Positions 16,172 through 25,726 of a stretch of DNA of 47,813 nucleotides are shown here, in pieces (positions within the stretch are counted from its first letter, which is position 1; each line of letters starts with the position of its first letter). The DNA comes from Chitinophaga barathri. GTDB taxonomy: Bacteria > Bacteroidota > Bacteroidia > Chitinophagales > Chitinophagaceae. A program made the translations under genes and the position numbers. Where the stretch lies: positions 1-47,813 of the forward strand of contig NZ_RMBX01000021.1 of NCBI RefSeq assembly GCF_003807585.1, given 5' to 3'. The notes beneath the pieces were generated by a model. That model was given only the letters and a program-made list of their open reading frames with translations, was not told the DNA's origin and searched no databases.

Positions 16172-16951
16172 TTATTTCCGGGTCACGAGATAATTGTAAT
16201 CATTCAGCAGGGTTTCCAGGAAATGAACAGCTTCCATATCTGTTTCGATATGCAACACCTCCCTGATCCTCAGTGAAATACGCTCCGCCATGGAGGTGTC
16301 GCCGGTACGGGCCACACTGTCCAGCACGGTTTTGATCTTGCTGAGATCCTTATCGCTGAGCCGAAGGATCTGGGAGAACTGGGGGATATAATCCGGCTGG
16401 TGTATTTCCCTGAAAATGGTATCCTGGATGGTATGCCGTTCTTTTGTCCTCACCAGGATGGTGCCGGCGGCCAGATCGCCCAGCCGCTGATTGTAAGGGC
16501 TGCGCAGCACCACCACCAGCGGCAGGATGCCGATGGCGAGGAACAGTAAGGCCGCCAGGGGAGAATCTTCTTCCAGCATGGACGTGATCAGCGCCAGCGT
16601 TACCAGCGGCGATTCCACCATCCTGAATATCCAGCGAAGCAGTATCTGGCTCAGGCTGGGCACATTGCCCATCAGGCTCACCACCTTGATGTCCATCACC
16701 CTTTTGCCCAGGCTTTGCCCTTTCATGATCAGTTCCGATATCAGGTAATAAAAAGAGACCGGTAGTACCAGCAGGAAAACATCGGCGAAATACCCGCCAA
16801 GACCGGTATTTTTGAGGAAAAGCGACATCAGCAGCAGGTAAGCCCCCCTGATGAGCAGGTCCACCAGGTAAGCCACGCCGCGCCGCCCAAGATCCGCCGC
16901 TTCAAACTCCAGGTCGATGTTAAATACTGTAGGTATTTTGATAATAGGCAT
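16172..16951 (-). CDS. RDD family membrane protein
   Basis: 259 residues from ATG 16951 (MPIIKIPTVF); a TTG 6 nt upstream is not needed. The RDD domain starts with FEAADLGRRGVAYLVDLLIR and includes the second motif GQSLGKRVMDIKVV after two membrane segments. Further hydrophobic segments follow at about 120-165, with a hydrophilic C-terminal helical region. The biochemical role of RDD proteins is not settled; some are ion transporters. It diverges from the SpoIIM-DUF4129-DUF4350-MoxR-DUF58 operon with a 57-nt gap. RDD, SpoIIM and MoxR genes are frequently clustered in Bacteroidota, so this gene probably works with that operon. Confidence 0.88.
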   Translation of the reverse strand: MPIIKIPTVFNIDLEFEAADLGRRGVAYLVDLLIRGAYLLLMSLFLKNTGLGGYFADVFLLVLPVSFYYLISELIMKGQSLGKRVMDIKVVSLMGNVPSLSQILLRWIFRMVESPLVTLALITSMLEEDSPLAALLFLAIGILPLVVVLRSPYNQRLGDLAAGTILVRTKERHTIQDTIFREIHQPDYIPQFSQILRLSDKDLSKIKTVLDSVARTGDTSMAERISLRIREVLHIETDMEAVHFLETLLNDYNYLVTRK

Positions 16952-17008
16952 AAACAAATTTAAAATTTATTATATTTCCACCTCAGTAATTTTTATGACC
17001 CGTACCGC

Positions 17009-17995
17009 ATGAGAGAATCTTCATTTATAAAACGGAACCTGGACCGGTGGAAAAAGATCCGTGAGGAACCCACCGAAGACCCGGATGAGATGGCGGAACG
17101 ATTCACTTCCCTGCTTGATGACCTCGCTTATGCCAAAACTTTCTACAGCCACAGCAAAGTGACCCATTACATCAACGGGATGGCTTCGGGCATATTCCAG
17201 CGCATTTACCGCAATCATAAAGGAGACAAAGGCCGTATCCGCAATTTTTTCTGTTATATACTGCCGCTGCTGATCCGTAAACATCACCGGCTGTTCCTTT
17301 TTTCGTTCTGTTATTTCCTCCTGTTCTGCATCATCGGCGCGTTTTCCGCGGCGCACGACGAAACCTTCGTGCGTGGCGTACTGGGCGATGGGTACGTGAA
17401 CATGACGGAAGAGAATATATCCAACGGCGATCCTTTTGGGGTCTATAAAGGCGAAAACGAATGGCAGATGTGGATACGCATCGCGTATAACAACATCCAG
17501 GTGAGCATGTTCTGTTTTGTGATGGGCATCGCATTTTCGGTGGGCACACTGTGGATACTGTTCAGGAACGGCATCATGCTGGGCTCCTTCCAGTATTTCT
17601 TTTTTGCAAAAGGACTGGGATGGCCTTCTGTACTCGTGATATGGATACACGGCACGCTGGAGATTTCTTCCATCATCATTGCGGGCACGGCCGGTATGAT
17701 CATGGGGAACAGCCTTTTGTTCCCCGGCACGCATACCCGCCGCGAGTCGTTGAAACGCGGCGCCATGGAAGGGCTGAAGATCATCGTGGCGCTGGTGCCC
17801 ATCTTTATCGTAGCCGCTTTCCTGGAAAGTTTCGTCACCCGCCATACCAGTATGCCCATCGCGCTCAGCATCAGCATCCTGGTGTTGTCCGCCGCTTTTA
17901 TCGTCTGGTATTTTGTGATCTATCCCATAAAAGTGCAGCAAAAAGGTTACCGGCTGGATATGGAGGGGAAACTTCTAAAACCTGCCGCCGCATGA
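17009..17995 (+). CDS. Stage II sporulation protein M (SpoIIM/DUF95) family membrane protein
   Basis: 328 residues. An N-terminal soluble helical region (about 1-90) is followed by a membrane helix (about 93-115), an extracytoplasmic segment containing NISNGDPFGVYKG, and several more helices to about 315. The IRIAYNNIQVSMFCFVMGIA and IWIHGTLEISSIIIAGTAGM segments are typical of SpoIIM-family proteins outside sporulating bacteria. Here it opens an operon with DUF4129, DUF4350, MoxR and DUF58 genes. The stop codon overlaps the next start as ATGA (17992-17995). A possible -7 box with one mismatch (TATATTTC, 16971-16978) lies in the short divergent gap. The exact function of the family is unknown. 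Confidence 0.9.
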   Translation: MRESSFIKRNLDRWKKIREEPTEDPDEMAERFTSLLDDLAYAKTFYSHSKVTHYINGMASGIFQRIYRNHKGDKGRIRNFFCYILPLLIRKHHRLFLFSFCYFLLFCIIGAFSAAHDETFVRGVLGDGYVNMTEENISNGDPFGVYKGENEWQMWIRIAYNNIQVSMFCFVMGIAFSVGTLWILFRNGIMLGSFQYFFFAKGLGWPSVLVIWIHGTLEISSIIIAGTAGMIMGNSLLFPGTHTRRESLKRGAMEGLKIIVALVPIFIVAAFLESFVTRHTSMPIALSISILVLSAAFIVWYFVIYPIKVQQKGYRLDMEGKLLKPAAA

Positions 17996-18930
17996 AACGA
18001 ATGAGATACTGGATCGGCGCGGCGCTTTTCTGCATCAGCCTGCACGCCGCCGCGCAGGATAAAAAAGAAAAAAATAAAGAGTTCGACGAAAACGAATGGC
18101 GAGTGATCGATTCCACGGATGAGGGGAATGCCGTGGAAGGCGATATTGAAGACGCTTACGCAACAGATACCACCGTCACCGGAGATATAGACAGCGCCCT
18201 GGCTTTGGACGAGGCCACGGAAGAAACGGAAGACAACAGCACTGTTGAACAAAAAATACGAAACGGGACGATACCCTACGCCCGCTGGGACCAGCACCCT
18301 GTGGGAGACTGGGACGAAAGCGGCCAGGCCCGGCTTTCCATCCGCAAAGTATCCGGCGCGGACATGGAGGAGCTGCGGAAAATGGAAGCGCTTAATTACG
18401 AAGGAGAAGATAAACCCGCCGCAAAAAAAGAAGGTTGGCTCTTTTCACTCGGCGCATGGGTAAGGGCAAACGGCGTTCTCTTCATCTGGATATTTTATGT
18501 ATCCCTGGGTGCGCTGCTGCTGGGTGTATTGGTGCTGTTCATCAGGAAAAACGATATTTCATTCCGTTGGTCTTCCACCAATAAAAATTACGGCAGCTTT
18601 GACATCGTGAAAGATGAAGGCCCCCTGAACTACGACGCACTGGCCCGCACCTCCATTGCGGAGGGCCGGCTGAGGGACGCCGTACGTTTCCGTTACCTGC
18701 ACACCCTGCAATTGCTGGAAGCGCGACAGCTGATCGCGCCGGGGAAAGACAAAACGAACATGGACTTCCTGCGCGAACTTTCCCGCACCGCTTTTCACAA
18801 ACCCTTTGCCGCCTTAACGCTGCATTACGAGTACATCTGGTACGGACAGCTGCCCCTCAGCAACGGGCAGTTCTCACAGCTGGATGACCAGTTTGCCGCC
18901 TTTACTCAATCTATAAGACAACATTCGTGA
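17992..18930 (+). CDS. DUF4129 domain-containing membrane protein
   Basis: 312 residues from the ATG at 17992, which overlaps the preceding stop by 4 nt; an open frame continues upstream but belongs to the shadow of the SpoIIM gene. A signal peptide (about 1-20, cut near HAAAQDKK) is followed by an acidic Asp/Glu/Thr-rich region, one membrane helix (about 160-182), and a C-terminal DUF4129-type domain: ALARTSIAEGRLRDAVRFRY, LQLLEARQL, and YEYIWYGQLPL. The family usually neighbours transglutaminase, MoxR or DUF58 genes and is thought to act at the membrane in envelope-linked complexes. The GTGA overlap with the next gene supports coupled translation. Confidence 0.88.
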   Translation: MKRMRYWIGAALFCISLHAAAQDKKEKNKEFDENEWRVIDSTDEGNAVEGDIEDAYATDTTVTGDIDSALALDEATEETEDNSTVEQKIRNGTIPYARWDQHPVGDWDESGQARLSIRKVSGADMEELRKMEALNYEGEDKPAAKKEGWLFSLGAWVRANGVLFIWIFYVSLGALLLGVLVLFIRKNDISFRWSSTNKNYGSFDIVKDEGPLNYDALARTSIAEGRLRDAVRFRYLHTLQLLEARQLIAPGKDKTNMDFLRELSRTAFHKPFAALTLHYEYIWYGQLPLSNGQFSQLDDQFAAFTQSIRQHS

Positions 18931-20159
18931 AAACCGGCATCATCATAGGCATTTCCGTGATCATTACAGCGCTCATCGTGCTGCTGATCATCGGCGGCGT
19001 CACACAGGGCGGCGGAGGCCCGCGGGCTGATTCGCGCCTGCAGGTGGAGTATATTTCCTACAGCAGCCGGGACAAATCTCCCTATGGGAGTTATGTGCCG
19101 TATAAACTGCTCCAGCATTTTTTCAAAGGCACCAAACCCAAAACCGCCACCCGCCCCTTTGTAAAAACATACGAAAAGGGCAACGACCTGAAAACGCAGA
19201 ACAATGTATACATCATTGTAGCTGAGCGCCTGTGGCTCAGCGAAGAAGACGCCACGGCCATGTCCGATTATGTAGCGGAAGGCAATAAACTTTTCCTGGC
19301 CATCGAAGAGACGGATTCCCTGCTGGAAGCCACTTTCGGGTTCAGGGTAAGAGAGGGGCTGAATACCCCCGCCGTCACGGCGGTAACGCAGCATTTCTCC
19401 AACCCGAATTTCGGGGCGGACACTGCTTTTACCTCGAAAGGCATCCTGTTCAAAAATTCGCTGGCCAGGCCGGATTCGGGCATCATCACCATACTGGGCA
19501 CCAACAAATTCCACGAGCCGAACTTTTTCAGGATACCGCATGGGAACGGCCAGGTGTTCGTGATGCTGAACCCCATGACCTGGACCAATTATTTCCTGAT
19601 GAACAAACAGAACATCAGGGCGCTGGAGCTTCAAATGGCTTACCTGCCGGAGTATCCGCCGAATGTGTATTGGGACGAGTTTTACAAATACCAGCACGGC
19701 CCGCAGCAGGGAGACTTTTCCAACTGGCAGGTATTGCTGCGCCACCCTTCCCTGCGCTGGGCGTTGTTCCTTGCGGTGGTATTGCTGCTGCTGTATGTGC
19801 TGTTCGAAAGCAAACGCCGCCAGCGCCTGATACCGCCCAAGCCGGTACTGGCGAACAACTCGCTGGACTTTGCGGAAACCCTCGGGCGGCTTTATTACCT
19901 GCATCATAACAACTGGAACCTGGCGAACAAAATGACGCAGCACCTGCTGGATTACATCCGCCAGAATTATTACCTGAACACCAGTGCGCTTTCTTCCGAA
20001 TTCGTAACGGCGCTTTCCCGCAAAAGCGGCCAGCCCCGGGAATCGGTGGAACGGCTCATGGGCATGGCGGCGCAGGTAAAATTATCCGGCAGCATCAGCG
20101 ACGAGCAATTACAGGAATATTATAACAGTATCTATCAATTCTATTTAAAAGCGAAATAA
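18927..20159 (+). CDS. DUF4350 domain-containing protein
   Basis: 410 residues, starting with GTG at 18927 inside the stop of the previous gene (GTGA). A membrane helix at about 4-24 precedes an extracytoplasmic region that begins SYSSRDKSPYGSYVPYKLLQ and contains YIIVAERLWLSEEDATAMSD and GNKLFLAIEE, matching the glutamine-amidotransferase-like fold of DUF4350. A second helix (about 273-292) is followed by a cytoplasmic helical tail. The family has no assigned activity; it is conserved next to MoxR and DUF58 genes. Its stop and the moxR start share one base (TAATG at 20157-20161), so the pair is translationally coupled. Confidence 0.85.
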   Translation: MKTGIIIGISVIITALIVLLIIGGVTQGGGGPRADSRLQVEYISYSSRDKSPYGSYVPYKLLQHFFKGTKPKTATRPFVKTYEKGNDLKTQNNVYIIVAERLWLSEEDATAMSDYVAEGNKLFLAIEETDSLLEATFGFRVREGLNTPAVTAVTQHFSNPNFGADTAFTSKGILFKNSLARPDSGIITILGTNKFHEPNFFRIPHGNGQVFVMLNPMTWTNYFLMNKQNIRALELQMAYLPEYPPNVYWDEFYKYQHGPQQGDFSNWQVLLRHPSLRWALFLAVVLLLLYVLFESKRRQRLIPPKPVLANNSLDFAETLGRLYYLHHNNWNLANKMTQHLLDYIRQNYYLNTSALSSEFVTALSRKSGQPRESVERLMGMAAQVKLSGSISDEQLQEYYNSIYQFYLKAK

Positions 20160-21139
20160 TGGAAATAAACACCTTTGAGCCCCGCACGGACCTCAGCGAA
20201 CTCCACGAAGCGATTGCGGCTATCAAAGCTGAGATTGGCAAAGTGATCGTGGGGCAGCACCAGATGGTGGACCTGCTCACGGCCGGCCTGCTGGCCAACG
20301 GGCACATCCTGATAGAAGGGGTGCCGGGCGTGGCCAAAACGCTGGCGGCAAAGCTGCTTGCCGGCACGATAGATGCAAAGTTCTCCCGTATCCAGTTCAC
20401 CCCGGACCTCATGCCGGCGGACGTATTGGGCACTTCCATCTTCAACCCGCAGAGCAAGGAATTTGAATACAAAAAAGGCCCCATCTTCGGCAATATCATC
20501 CTGATAGACGAGATCAACCGCGCCCCCGCCAAAACGCAGGCCGCGCTGTTTGAAGTGATGGAAGAGCGCCAGATCACGAACGACGGGCAAAGCCACCTGA
20601 TGGACCAGCCCTTTATGGTAGTGGCCACGCAGAACCCGATAGAGCAGGAAGGCACCTACCGCCTGCCGGAAGCCCAGCTGGACCGTTTCCTCTTTAAAAT
20701 AGAAGTGAAATACCCGGCGCTCCAGGAAGAGATCGCGATACTCCAGGCGGCGAACACGCAGGGCGGGCAGCACCAGATGCTGGCGCTGATAAAGCCGGTG
20801 GTCACCGCGGCCATCGTGATACGCCTTCAGCAGAAAGTACGGGAAGTGATCATGGAAGAAAAACTCCTGTTATTCATCGCCAGCCTGGTGAACGAAACGC
20901 GGAACAACCCGAGCATCTATCTCGGCGCTTCGCCCCGTGCGTCCATCGCGGTGATGAACTGCGCCAAAGCCGTGGCCGTGATGAACAGCCGCGACTTCGT
21001 AACGCCTGACGACATCGTGTACATCCTTCCCCACATTCTCCGCCACCGCATTGTGCTTACGCCGGAGCGTGAAATGGAAGGCATCACGCCGGACGAGATC
21101 ATCGCGGAAATACTTAAAGCAGTAGAAGTACCAAGATAA
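20159..21139 (+). CDS. MoxR family AAA+ ATPase
   Basis: 326 residues. Walker A is GVPGVAKT at 54-61 and Walker B lies in NIILIDEINRAPAK at about 112-125. Sensor and arginine-finger regions follow in VVATQNPIEQEGTYRLPEAQ and ASPRASIAVMNCAKA. The length is typical. MoxR ATPases are cytoplasmic chaperone-like enzymes that act on partner proteins, often VWA or DUF58 proteins at the membrane. The gene is coupled to the upstream DUF4350 gene and lies 1 nt from the DUF58 gene, so all five products probably form one functional unit at the inner membrane. Confidence 0.95.
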   Translation: MEINTFEPRTDLSELHEAIAAIKAEIGKVIVGQHQMVDLLTAGLLANGHILIEGVPGVAKTLAAKLLAGTIDAKFSRIQFTPDLMPADVLGTSIFNPQSKEFEYKKGPIFGNIILIDEINRAPAKTQAALFEVMEERQITNDGQSHLMDQPFMVVATQNPIEQEGTYRLPEAQLDRFLFKIEVKYPALQEEIAILQAANTQGGQHQMLALIKPVVTAAIVIRLQQKVREVIMEEKLLLFIASLVNETRNNPSIYLGASPRASIAVMNCAKAVAVMNSRDFVTPDDIVYILPHILRHRIVLTPEREMEGITPDEIIAEILKAVEVPR

Positions 21140-21140
21140 T

Positions 21141-22484
21141 ATGGGAATACTCAGCCGGTTTTACAGGTCGTTTTTCCTCAGCTTAAGGTTGTACCTGGCG
21201 CTGGGCGTGGTCATCGTGTTGTTCGTGACCGCCTTTTTTGTACCCGTGTTTTTCCAGGTGGCCATGACGGCCCTGGTCGTATGCTCCGCAGTGCTGCTGC
21301 TGGATATGGCCCTGCTATACCTGCCACGCAACGCCATGCGTGCGGAGCGCCGCATGAGCGACCGCTTCAGCAATGGTGATGAAAACGAGGTGGAGCTGAT
21401 CATCCGAAACGGTTACAACTTCCCCGTGCAGCTGGAAATAGTGGACGAGCTGCCTTTCCAGTTCCAGCGAAGGGACTTTTCCATGAAAGCCGGTCTCAAA
21501 GCCCGGGAGGAAAAACATTACACCTATAAGCTCCGCCCGGTGGAAAGAGGCGAATACCAGTTCGGCGGCACGCATCTGTATGTACGGAGCGCCTTTGGCC
21601 TGGTAACGCGGCGGTATACGGAAGCGCTGGAAAAAGCGGTGAAAGTGTACCCCTCCTTTATGCAGCTGCGCAACTACGAACTTTTTTCCATCAAACACAA
21701 GCTGAACGAAATGGGCGTGCACCGCAAACGCGTGATAGGCCACAGCATGGAGTTTGATCACATCAAAGAATACACCCGGGGCGACGATGTGCGCACCCTC
21801 AACTGGAAAGCCACCGCCCGCCGCGGCACGCTGATGGTGAACAACTTTATCGAAGAACGTTCCCAGCAGGTGTACTGCGTGATAGACAAAGGCCGCAACA
21901 TGAAGATGCCTTTCGACGGCCTCACCCTGCTGGACTACGCCATCAACGCCTCGCTGGTGTTCAGCAATGTGGCGCTGGGCAAAGGGGATAGGGCCGGCCT
22001 GGTCACCTTCACGGGCAAACAAACGGAAGTATTGCCCTCCAGCAGCAAAAAAGTACAACTCAATAAGATCCTCGAACAACTCTACGCGCAAACCACCGCC
22101 TGGACGGAAAGCGATTTCGAAAGACTGGGCGTGCACCTGCGCGCGTCCCTTTCACAGCGGTCCCTGCTGATCCTGTTCACGAACTTCGAATCCATCACCA
22201 GCCTGCAAAGGCAAATGCCTTTCCTCCGCCAGATCGCCAAATATCATTTGCTGCTGGTCGTGTTTTTTGAAAATACCGAGATCAAAAAGCTGAACGAAAA
22301 ACAGGTGGAAGGGGTGGAGCAGATCTATATCCAGGTGATCGCGCAGAAGTTCGCGCATGAAAAGAAACAGATAGTGAGGGAGCTGGCGCAGTATGGGATC
22401 ATGTCCTTACTCACCACGCCCGAACATCTTACCGTGGACGTGGTGAATAAGTATCTTGAGCTGAAGTCGCGCATGATGGCGTAA
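21141..22484 (+). CDS. DUF58 domain-containing protein
   Basis: 447 residues. Two closely spaced membrane helices occupy about 13-55. The DUF58 core contains SMEFDHIKEYTRGDDVRTLN followed by WKATARRGTLMVN, the family signature. The C-terminal part (about 240-440) has the alternating pattern of a VWA-like fold (FCVIDKGRNM-type strand, then LLILFTNFESI). The family is the usual partner of MoxR ATPases. It is the last gene of the operon; the stop codon (22482-22484) directly touches the stop codon of the convergent barrel gene (22485), leaving no room for an intergenic terminator. Confidence 0.92.
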   Translation: MGILSRFYRSFFLSLRLYLALGVVIVLFVTAFFVPVFFQVAMTALVVCSAVLLLDMALLYLPRNAMRAERRMSDRFSNGDENEVELIIRNGYNFPVQLEIVDELPFQFQRRDFSMKAGLKAREEKHYTYKLRPVERGEYQFGGTHLYVRSAFGLVTRRYTEALEKAVKVYPSFMQLRNYELFSIKHKLNEMGVHRKRVIGHSMEFDHIKEYTRGDDVRTLNWKATARRGTLMVNNFIEERSQQVYCVIDKGRNMKMPFDGLTLLDYAINASLVFSNVALGKGDRAGLVTFTGKQTEVLPSSSKKVQLNKILEQLYAQTTAWTESDFERLGVHLRASLSQRSLLILFTNFESITSLQRQMPFLRQIAKYHLLLVVFFENTEIKKLNEKQVEGVEQIYIQVIAQKFAHEKKQIVRELAQYGIMSLLTTPEHLTVDVVNKYLELKSRMMA

Positions 22485-25151
22485 CTACAGCGGTTCTTCC
22501 TTCTCGTAATCTTTGGGCCCTTTCTGGCCCAGTTTGGTGAATTTCCGGATGTTGTAGGTAACGTTCAGGCTGAAGAAACGTACGTTTCTCCGGTTGTTCG
22601 AGTATTGTTCGTAAGTATTGGTCAGCTCGTAGAAGTTCTTCACGCTGGACCCGAAGATGTTCTCACAGGTGAATGCCACGTTCAGCTTGCGCTGGAACAT
22701 GTTCACCTGTCCCCTCAGCCCGCTGTTAAAACGCGCTTCCTGTTTGCCCTGCGAATAATAACGCGGTCCGTTGTAACGCCCGTTCACCGAAATGGAAAAC
22801 ACCCTGATGCGGTATGCCGCCCACACGGTCAGGTTCGAAGTCCAGCCGGACACGTTCGCAAATCTTTCGCTCACCGCTTCTTTGCCTTCTTCGCCGCCGT
22901 CGGTGATGGTTTCGTAGTACCGTAAACCGCCGCTGACGTTCATGTTGAACGATCCTTTGTTATTGCCCAGCGCTTTGAAGAAGTGCGAGTTGAGGGTGAC
23001 GTATGCGCTCCTGTCGCTGCGCGACGCGAGGTTCACGAAGGTGCTGGTATTGATGATGGTGCTGTCGTTGATGTATTCCACTTTGGTGTAGCGGCTGATG
23101 ATGTCGCTGGCATCCTGTTTTTCCAGGCCCGCTTTCACCTGGTGGCTTTTGATCTGCGCGGTGTATTCCAGGCGGTAGTCTTTGGTGAAAGAAGGGCGCA
23201 GGTTCGGGTTACCGGTACGGATGTTGAAGCTGTCCGCCGTGTTCACAAAGGGGTTCAGCTGGTCGGGGGACGGGCGGTCCATGTTCCGGTTGAAGTTGAA
23301 CGTGATCTGTTGCTGTTTGTAATCGTACTGGAAATTGATGCCGGGCGAGAAGTTCGTGTATTTGAACGGCACGGCGTTTTTCAGCGAATCCAGCAGGGCC
23401 ATCTGGTTGAAGTATTGAATGCCGGGGTTGAACCGGAGGTTTGCCATATGGTGTTTCCAGGGGCTGTAATTGATGCCCATGGAGCTGCGCACTTCGTATG
23501 TTTCATTGTTAAAACGGTTGCCCGCATACAGTTCTTCCGATTTATTGCCGATATAACCCAGGCGGCCGGTGAAGTTGTAACCCAGCTTGCGGCTGCGTTT
23601 ACCCACGGACACGTTCGCGGCGTAGTTCTGGTTGAGGTCGGAATAGTCGGTGGACAGTTGCGGGGCGGGCAGCAGCTCAAGATCGTTCACGTTCTTGCGG
23701 GTGGCAAGGTTCAGGTTCATGCCGCTGCTCAGCTCCGCGGTGGCGCTGAGGTCGTAATATTTACCGGCGGAAAGCGGCTGGCGGAAGTGAATGTTCGAGC
23801 GTACGTTGAAGTTGCCGTTTTTCCGGTCGTTCTTTTGCAGGGAAGTATCGTCCGTGAGCAGGTAAAAATAGTCGTTGTTGCCATACCCGCTGCCGCCGCC
23901 TTTTACAAAGTTGAAGCCGGCTTCGAGCTTCTTTTCGGAATTTTCTTCATACTCTTTGAAATAATACCAGTCGGTCACCGCGCGGTAGCCGTTGCGGCGG
24001 TTCCTGCTGTCCTGGTTTTTGATCATGGTCGGCTTCTGCGCATAGTTGCTGTTGATGCTGTTGTTTTCCGCGTCGCTGCCGTCGCCGGTCCAGCCGAGGG
24101 TTACGGAGCCGCGTAGTTTTTCTTTTTCGGTGATCTTCAGTTCGTAGCGGCCGTTCAGGTTGTGATTGAAGTTATAGGAGGTGCGGAAGTTCTTTTGTGA
24201 AAGATAAGAGCTGTCGCCGCCCGGTGTTTTCGGGAAGTAGGTCCGGTTCACGTAGCTGCTGTCCGAGTTATACTGCCCGTTGTTGAAGTAAGTCACCTGG
24301 AATGGCGCCAGGTTCAGGTTATAACGCATTTTGGCGTTCAGGTTGCGGCGACTGTCCACCCCCGCGGTGAAGGCTGCGGAATAACCGCGGAACTGCACTT
24401 TACGGGTGATGATGTTGATATAACGGATATTGGTACGGCCCTCCACCAGCGCCTGCTCTGCTTCCACCGCGTCCGGTGGGGCTTTCAGCACTTCAATGCG
24501 CTCGATCATAAAAGAGGGAAGATTGTTCAGGTAACTGTTCGCGTCCATGCCGGTGAGCGCAATGGGTTTGTCGTCCACATAAAACTTCACCCGGTCCTTG
24601 CCTTCCATGGTGATATTGTTATTCGCATCGATTGTCACGCCGGGCACGTATTCCAGCAGTTCCATGCCGGTACCGCCGGGCAGGAAGTTTTCATCGGGGG
24701 TGAACACGATGCTGTCCTTGTTCATGGTGAACATCTGCTTCTGGCCTACCACGGTCACTTCTTTCAGGCTGCGGGAGCCGGTTTCGAGGAGTACGGTGCC
24801 CAGGTCGCGTTGTGTTCTTTCCGCGGTGAGCTTCACATGCACGAAATAAGGATTGTATCCCAGCGTGCCTATTTTCACGAGGTAGCTGCCATACGGCACA
24901 GGTTTCAGGAGGAAACCGCCTTTTTCATCGGCTGCAACGCCGGTTACGATGGTAGAATCATCTTCATTCAGCAAAGCAACTGAAGCAAAAGGAATGGGTT
25001 CTTTGTTAGTTGCCTGAAGAACTTTCCCGCTGATAGCGCCGGTTTCCGTGTCCTTATTGGAAGGGGGTTGCTGCGCGTTTGCCGTGAAAAATGAAAACAT
25101 ACATCCCAGCAGGCACAGAAAGGCCATGCCGCATTTTGGCTTGATACTCAT
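22485..25151 (-). CDS. TonB-dependent receptor-like outer-membrane beta-barrel protein
   Basis: 888 residues. The signal peptide (about 1-26, ending TANAQ) precedes a carboxypeptidase-regulatory-like domain (about 38-120, starting AISGKVLQATNKEPIPFASV), a plug-like domain (LKEVTVVGQKQMFTMNKDSI, LLEYVPGVTIDANN, IERIEVLKAPPDAVEAE) and a long barrel of alternating strands. The pattern fits the OMP_b-brl_3 type of receptor rather than SusC: there is no SusD partner and no STN domain. The substrate is unknown. A TATTTTTC sequence on the minus strand (25179-25186) is one mismatch from a -7 box. The gene appears to be transcribed alone. Confidence 0.9.
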   Translation of the reverse strand: MSIKPKCGMAFLCLLGCMFSFFTANAQQPPSNKDTETGAISGKVLQATNKEPIPFASVALLNEDDSTIVTGVAADEKGGFLLKPVPYGSYLVKIGTLGYNPYFVHVKLTAERTQRDLGTVLLETGSRSLKEVTVVGQKQMFTMNKDSIVFTPDENFLPGGTGMELLEYVPGVTIDANNNITMEGKDRVKFYVDDKPIALTGMDANSYLNNLPSFMIERIEVLKAPPDAVEAEQALVEGRTNIRYINIITRKVQFRGYSAAFTAGVDSRRNLNAKMRYNLNLAPFQVTYFNNGQYNSDSSYVNRTYFPKTPGGDSSYLSQKNFRTSYNFNHNLNGRYELKITEKEKLRGSVTLGWTGDGSDAENNSINSNYAQKPTMIKNQDSRNRRNGYRAVTDWYYFKEYEENSEKKLEAGFNFVKGGGSGYGNNDYFYLLTDDTSLQKNDRKNGNFNVRSNIHFRQPLSAGKYYDLSATAELSSGMNLNLATRKNVNDLELLPAPQLSTDYSDLNQNYAANVSVGKRSRKLGYNFTGRLGYIGNKSEELYAGNRFNNETYEVRSSMGINYSPWKHHMANLRFNPGIQYFNQMALLDSLKNAVPFKYTNFSPGINFQYDYKQQQITFNFNRNMDRPSPDQLNPFVNTADSFNIRTGNPNLRPSFTKDYRLEYTAQIKSHQVKAGLEKQDASDIISRYTKVEYINDSTIINTSTFVNLASRSDRSAYVTLNSHFFKALGNNKGSFNMNVSGGLRYYETITDGGEEGKEAVSERFANVSGWTSNLTVWAAYRIRVFSISVNGRYNGPRYYSQGKQEARFNSGLRGQVNMFQRKLNVAFTCENIFGSSVKNFYELTNTYEQYSNNRRNVRFFSLNVTYNIRKFTKLGQKGPKDYEKEEPL

Positions 25152-25327
25152 CTAAAAAAACGTATAGGTTGATTGTCCGAAAAATACGATCCCACTTTTT
25201 CCCAGCCGTAACATTTACACATATGCGTGATATGCAGGATAAATGGTAACGTACACGATGCCGGATATTCACGGAAACGGGGTATCTTAAGGTAAGACGT
25301 CAATTAATCAATAATCTTTGCCACGAT

Positions 25328-25726
25328 ATGCGATCTTTCTTCAACTGGCTGGATGAACGGCGTGAACTCGGGATTTTCGGCCTGAGGCTCTTCATCGGCC
25401 TCCGGCTTATTTACGGAACGATAGATAATGTGACCAGCTGGGACCGGATGCTGGAGTTCCGCGCTTTCCTGGAGGCGCAGTATTTCCCTTTTCCATTAGC
25501 CTGCGCTATTGTTTCAGTGACGGTGCAGCTCGTTGGTGGGTTCCTGTTATTGCTCGGATTGCTTACCCGGTACGTTTCCCTGCTGCTGATCGTGAATTTC
25601 CTGGTGGCTGCCTGGGTGGACTTTCCCGGCGGAGTGGGAGCGCTCACGCCGCCCCTTGCGATCCTGTTTTCGGCGGTTTTGTTCCTTTTTTATGGGAAGG
25701 ACAGGTATTCGGTGAAATGGGGTTAA
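25328..25726 (+). CDS. DoxX family membrane protein
   Basis: 132 residues with four membrane helices at about 17-35, 52-74, 78-98 and 104-124. The opening LGIFGLRLFIGLRLIYG and the segment VQLVGGFLLLLGLLTRYVSL are characteristic of DoxX-family proteins. Their biochemical role is generally unclear. An AATCTTTG sequence at 25313-25320 is one mismatch from a -7 box, which would leave almost no leader. The gene stands alone, ending in a region with an inverted repeat (25973-26009) and a shared terminator (26059-26084). Confidence 0.88.
   Translation: MRSFFNWLDERRELGIFGLRLFIGLRLIYGTIDNVTSWDRMLEFRAFLEAQYFPFPLACAIVSVTVQLVGGFLLLLGLLTRYVSLLLIVNFLVAAWVDFPGGVGALTPPLAILFSAVLFLFYGKDRYSVKWG

Noticed and set aside
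17551..17991. Upstream extension of the DUF4129 frame within the SpoIIM gene
   Set aside because: The extension is out of frame with SpoIIM and has no protein-like features; the ATG at 17992 with a 4-nt overlap and a signal peptide is the natural start.
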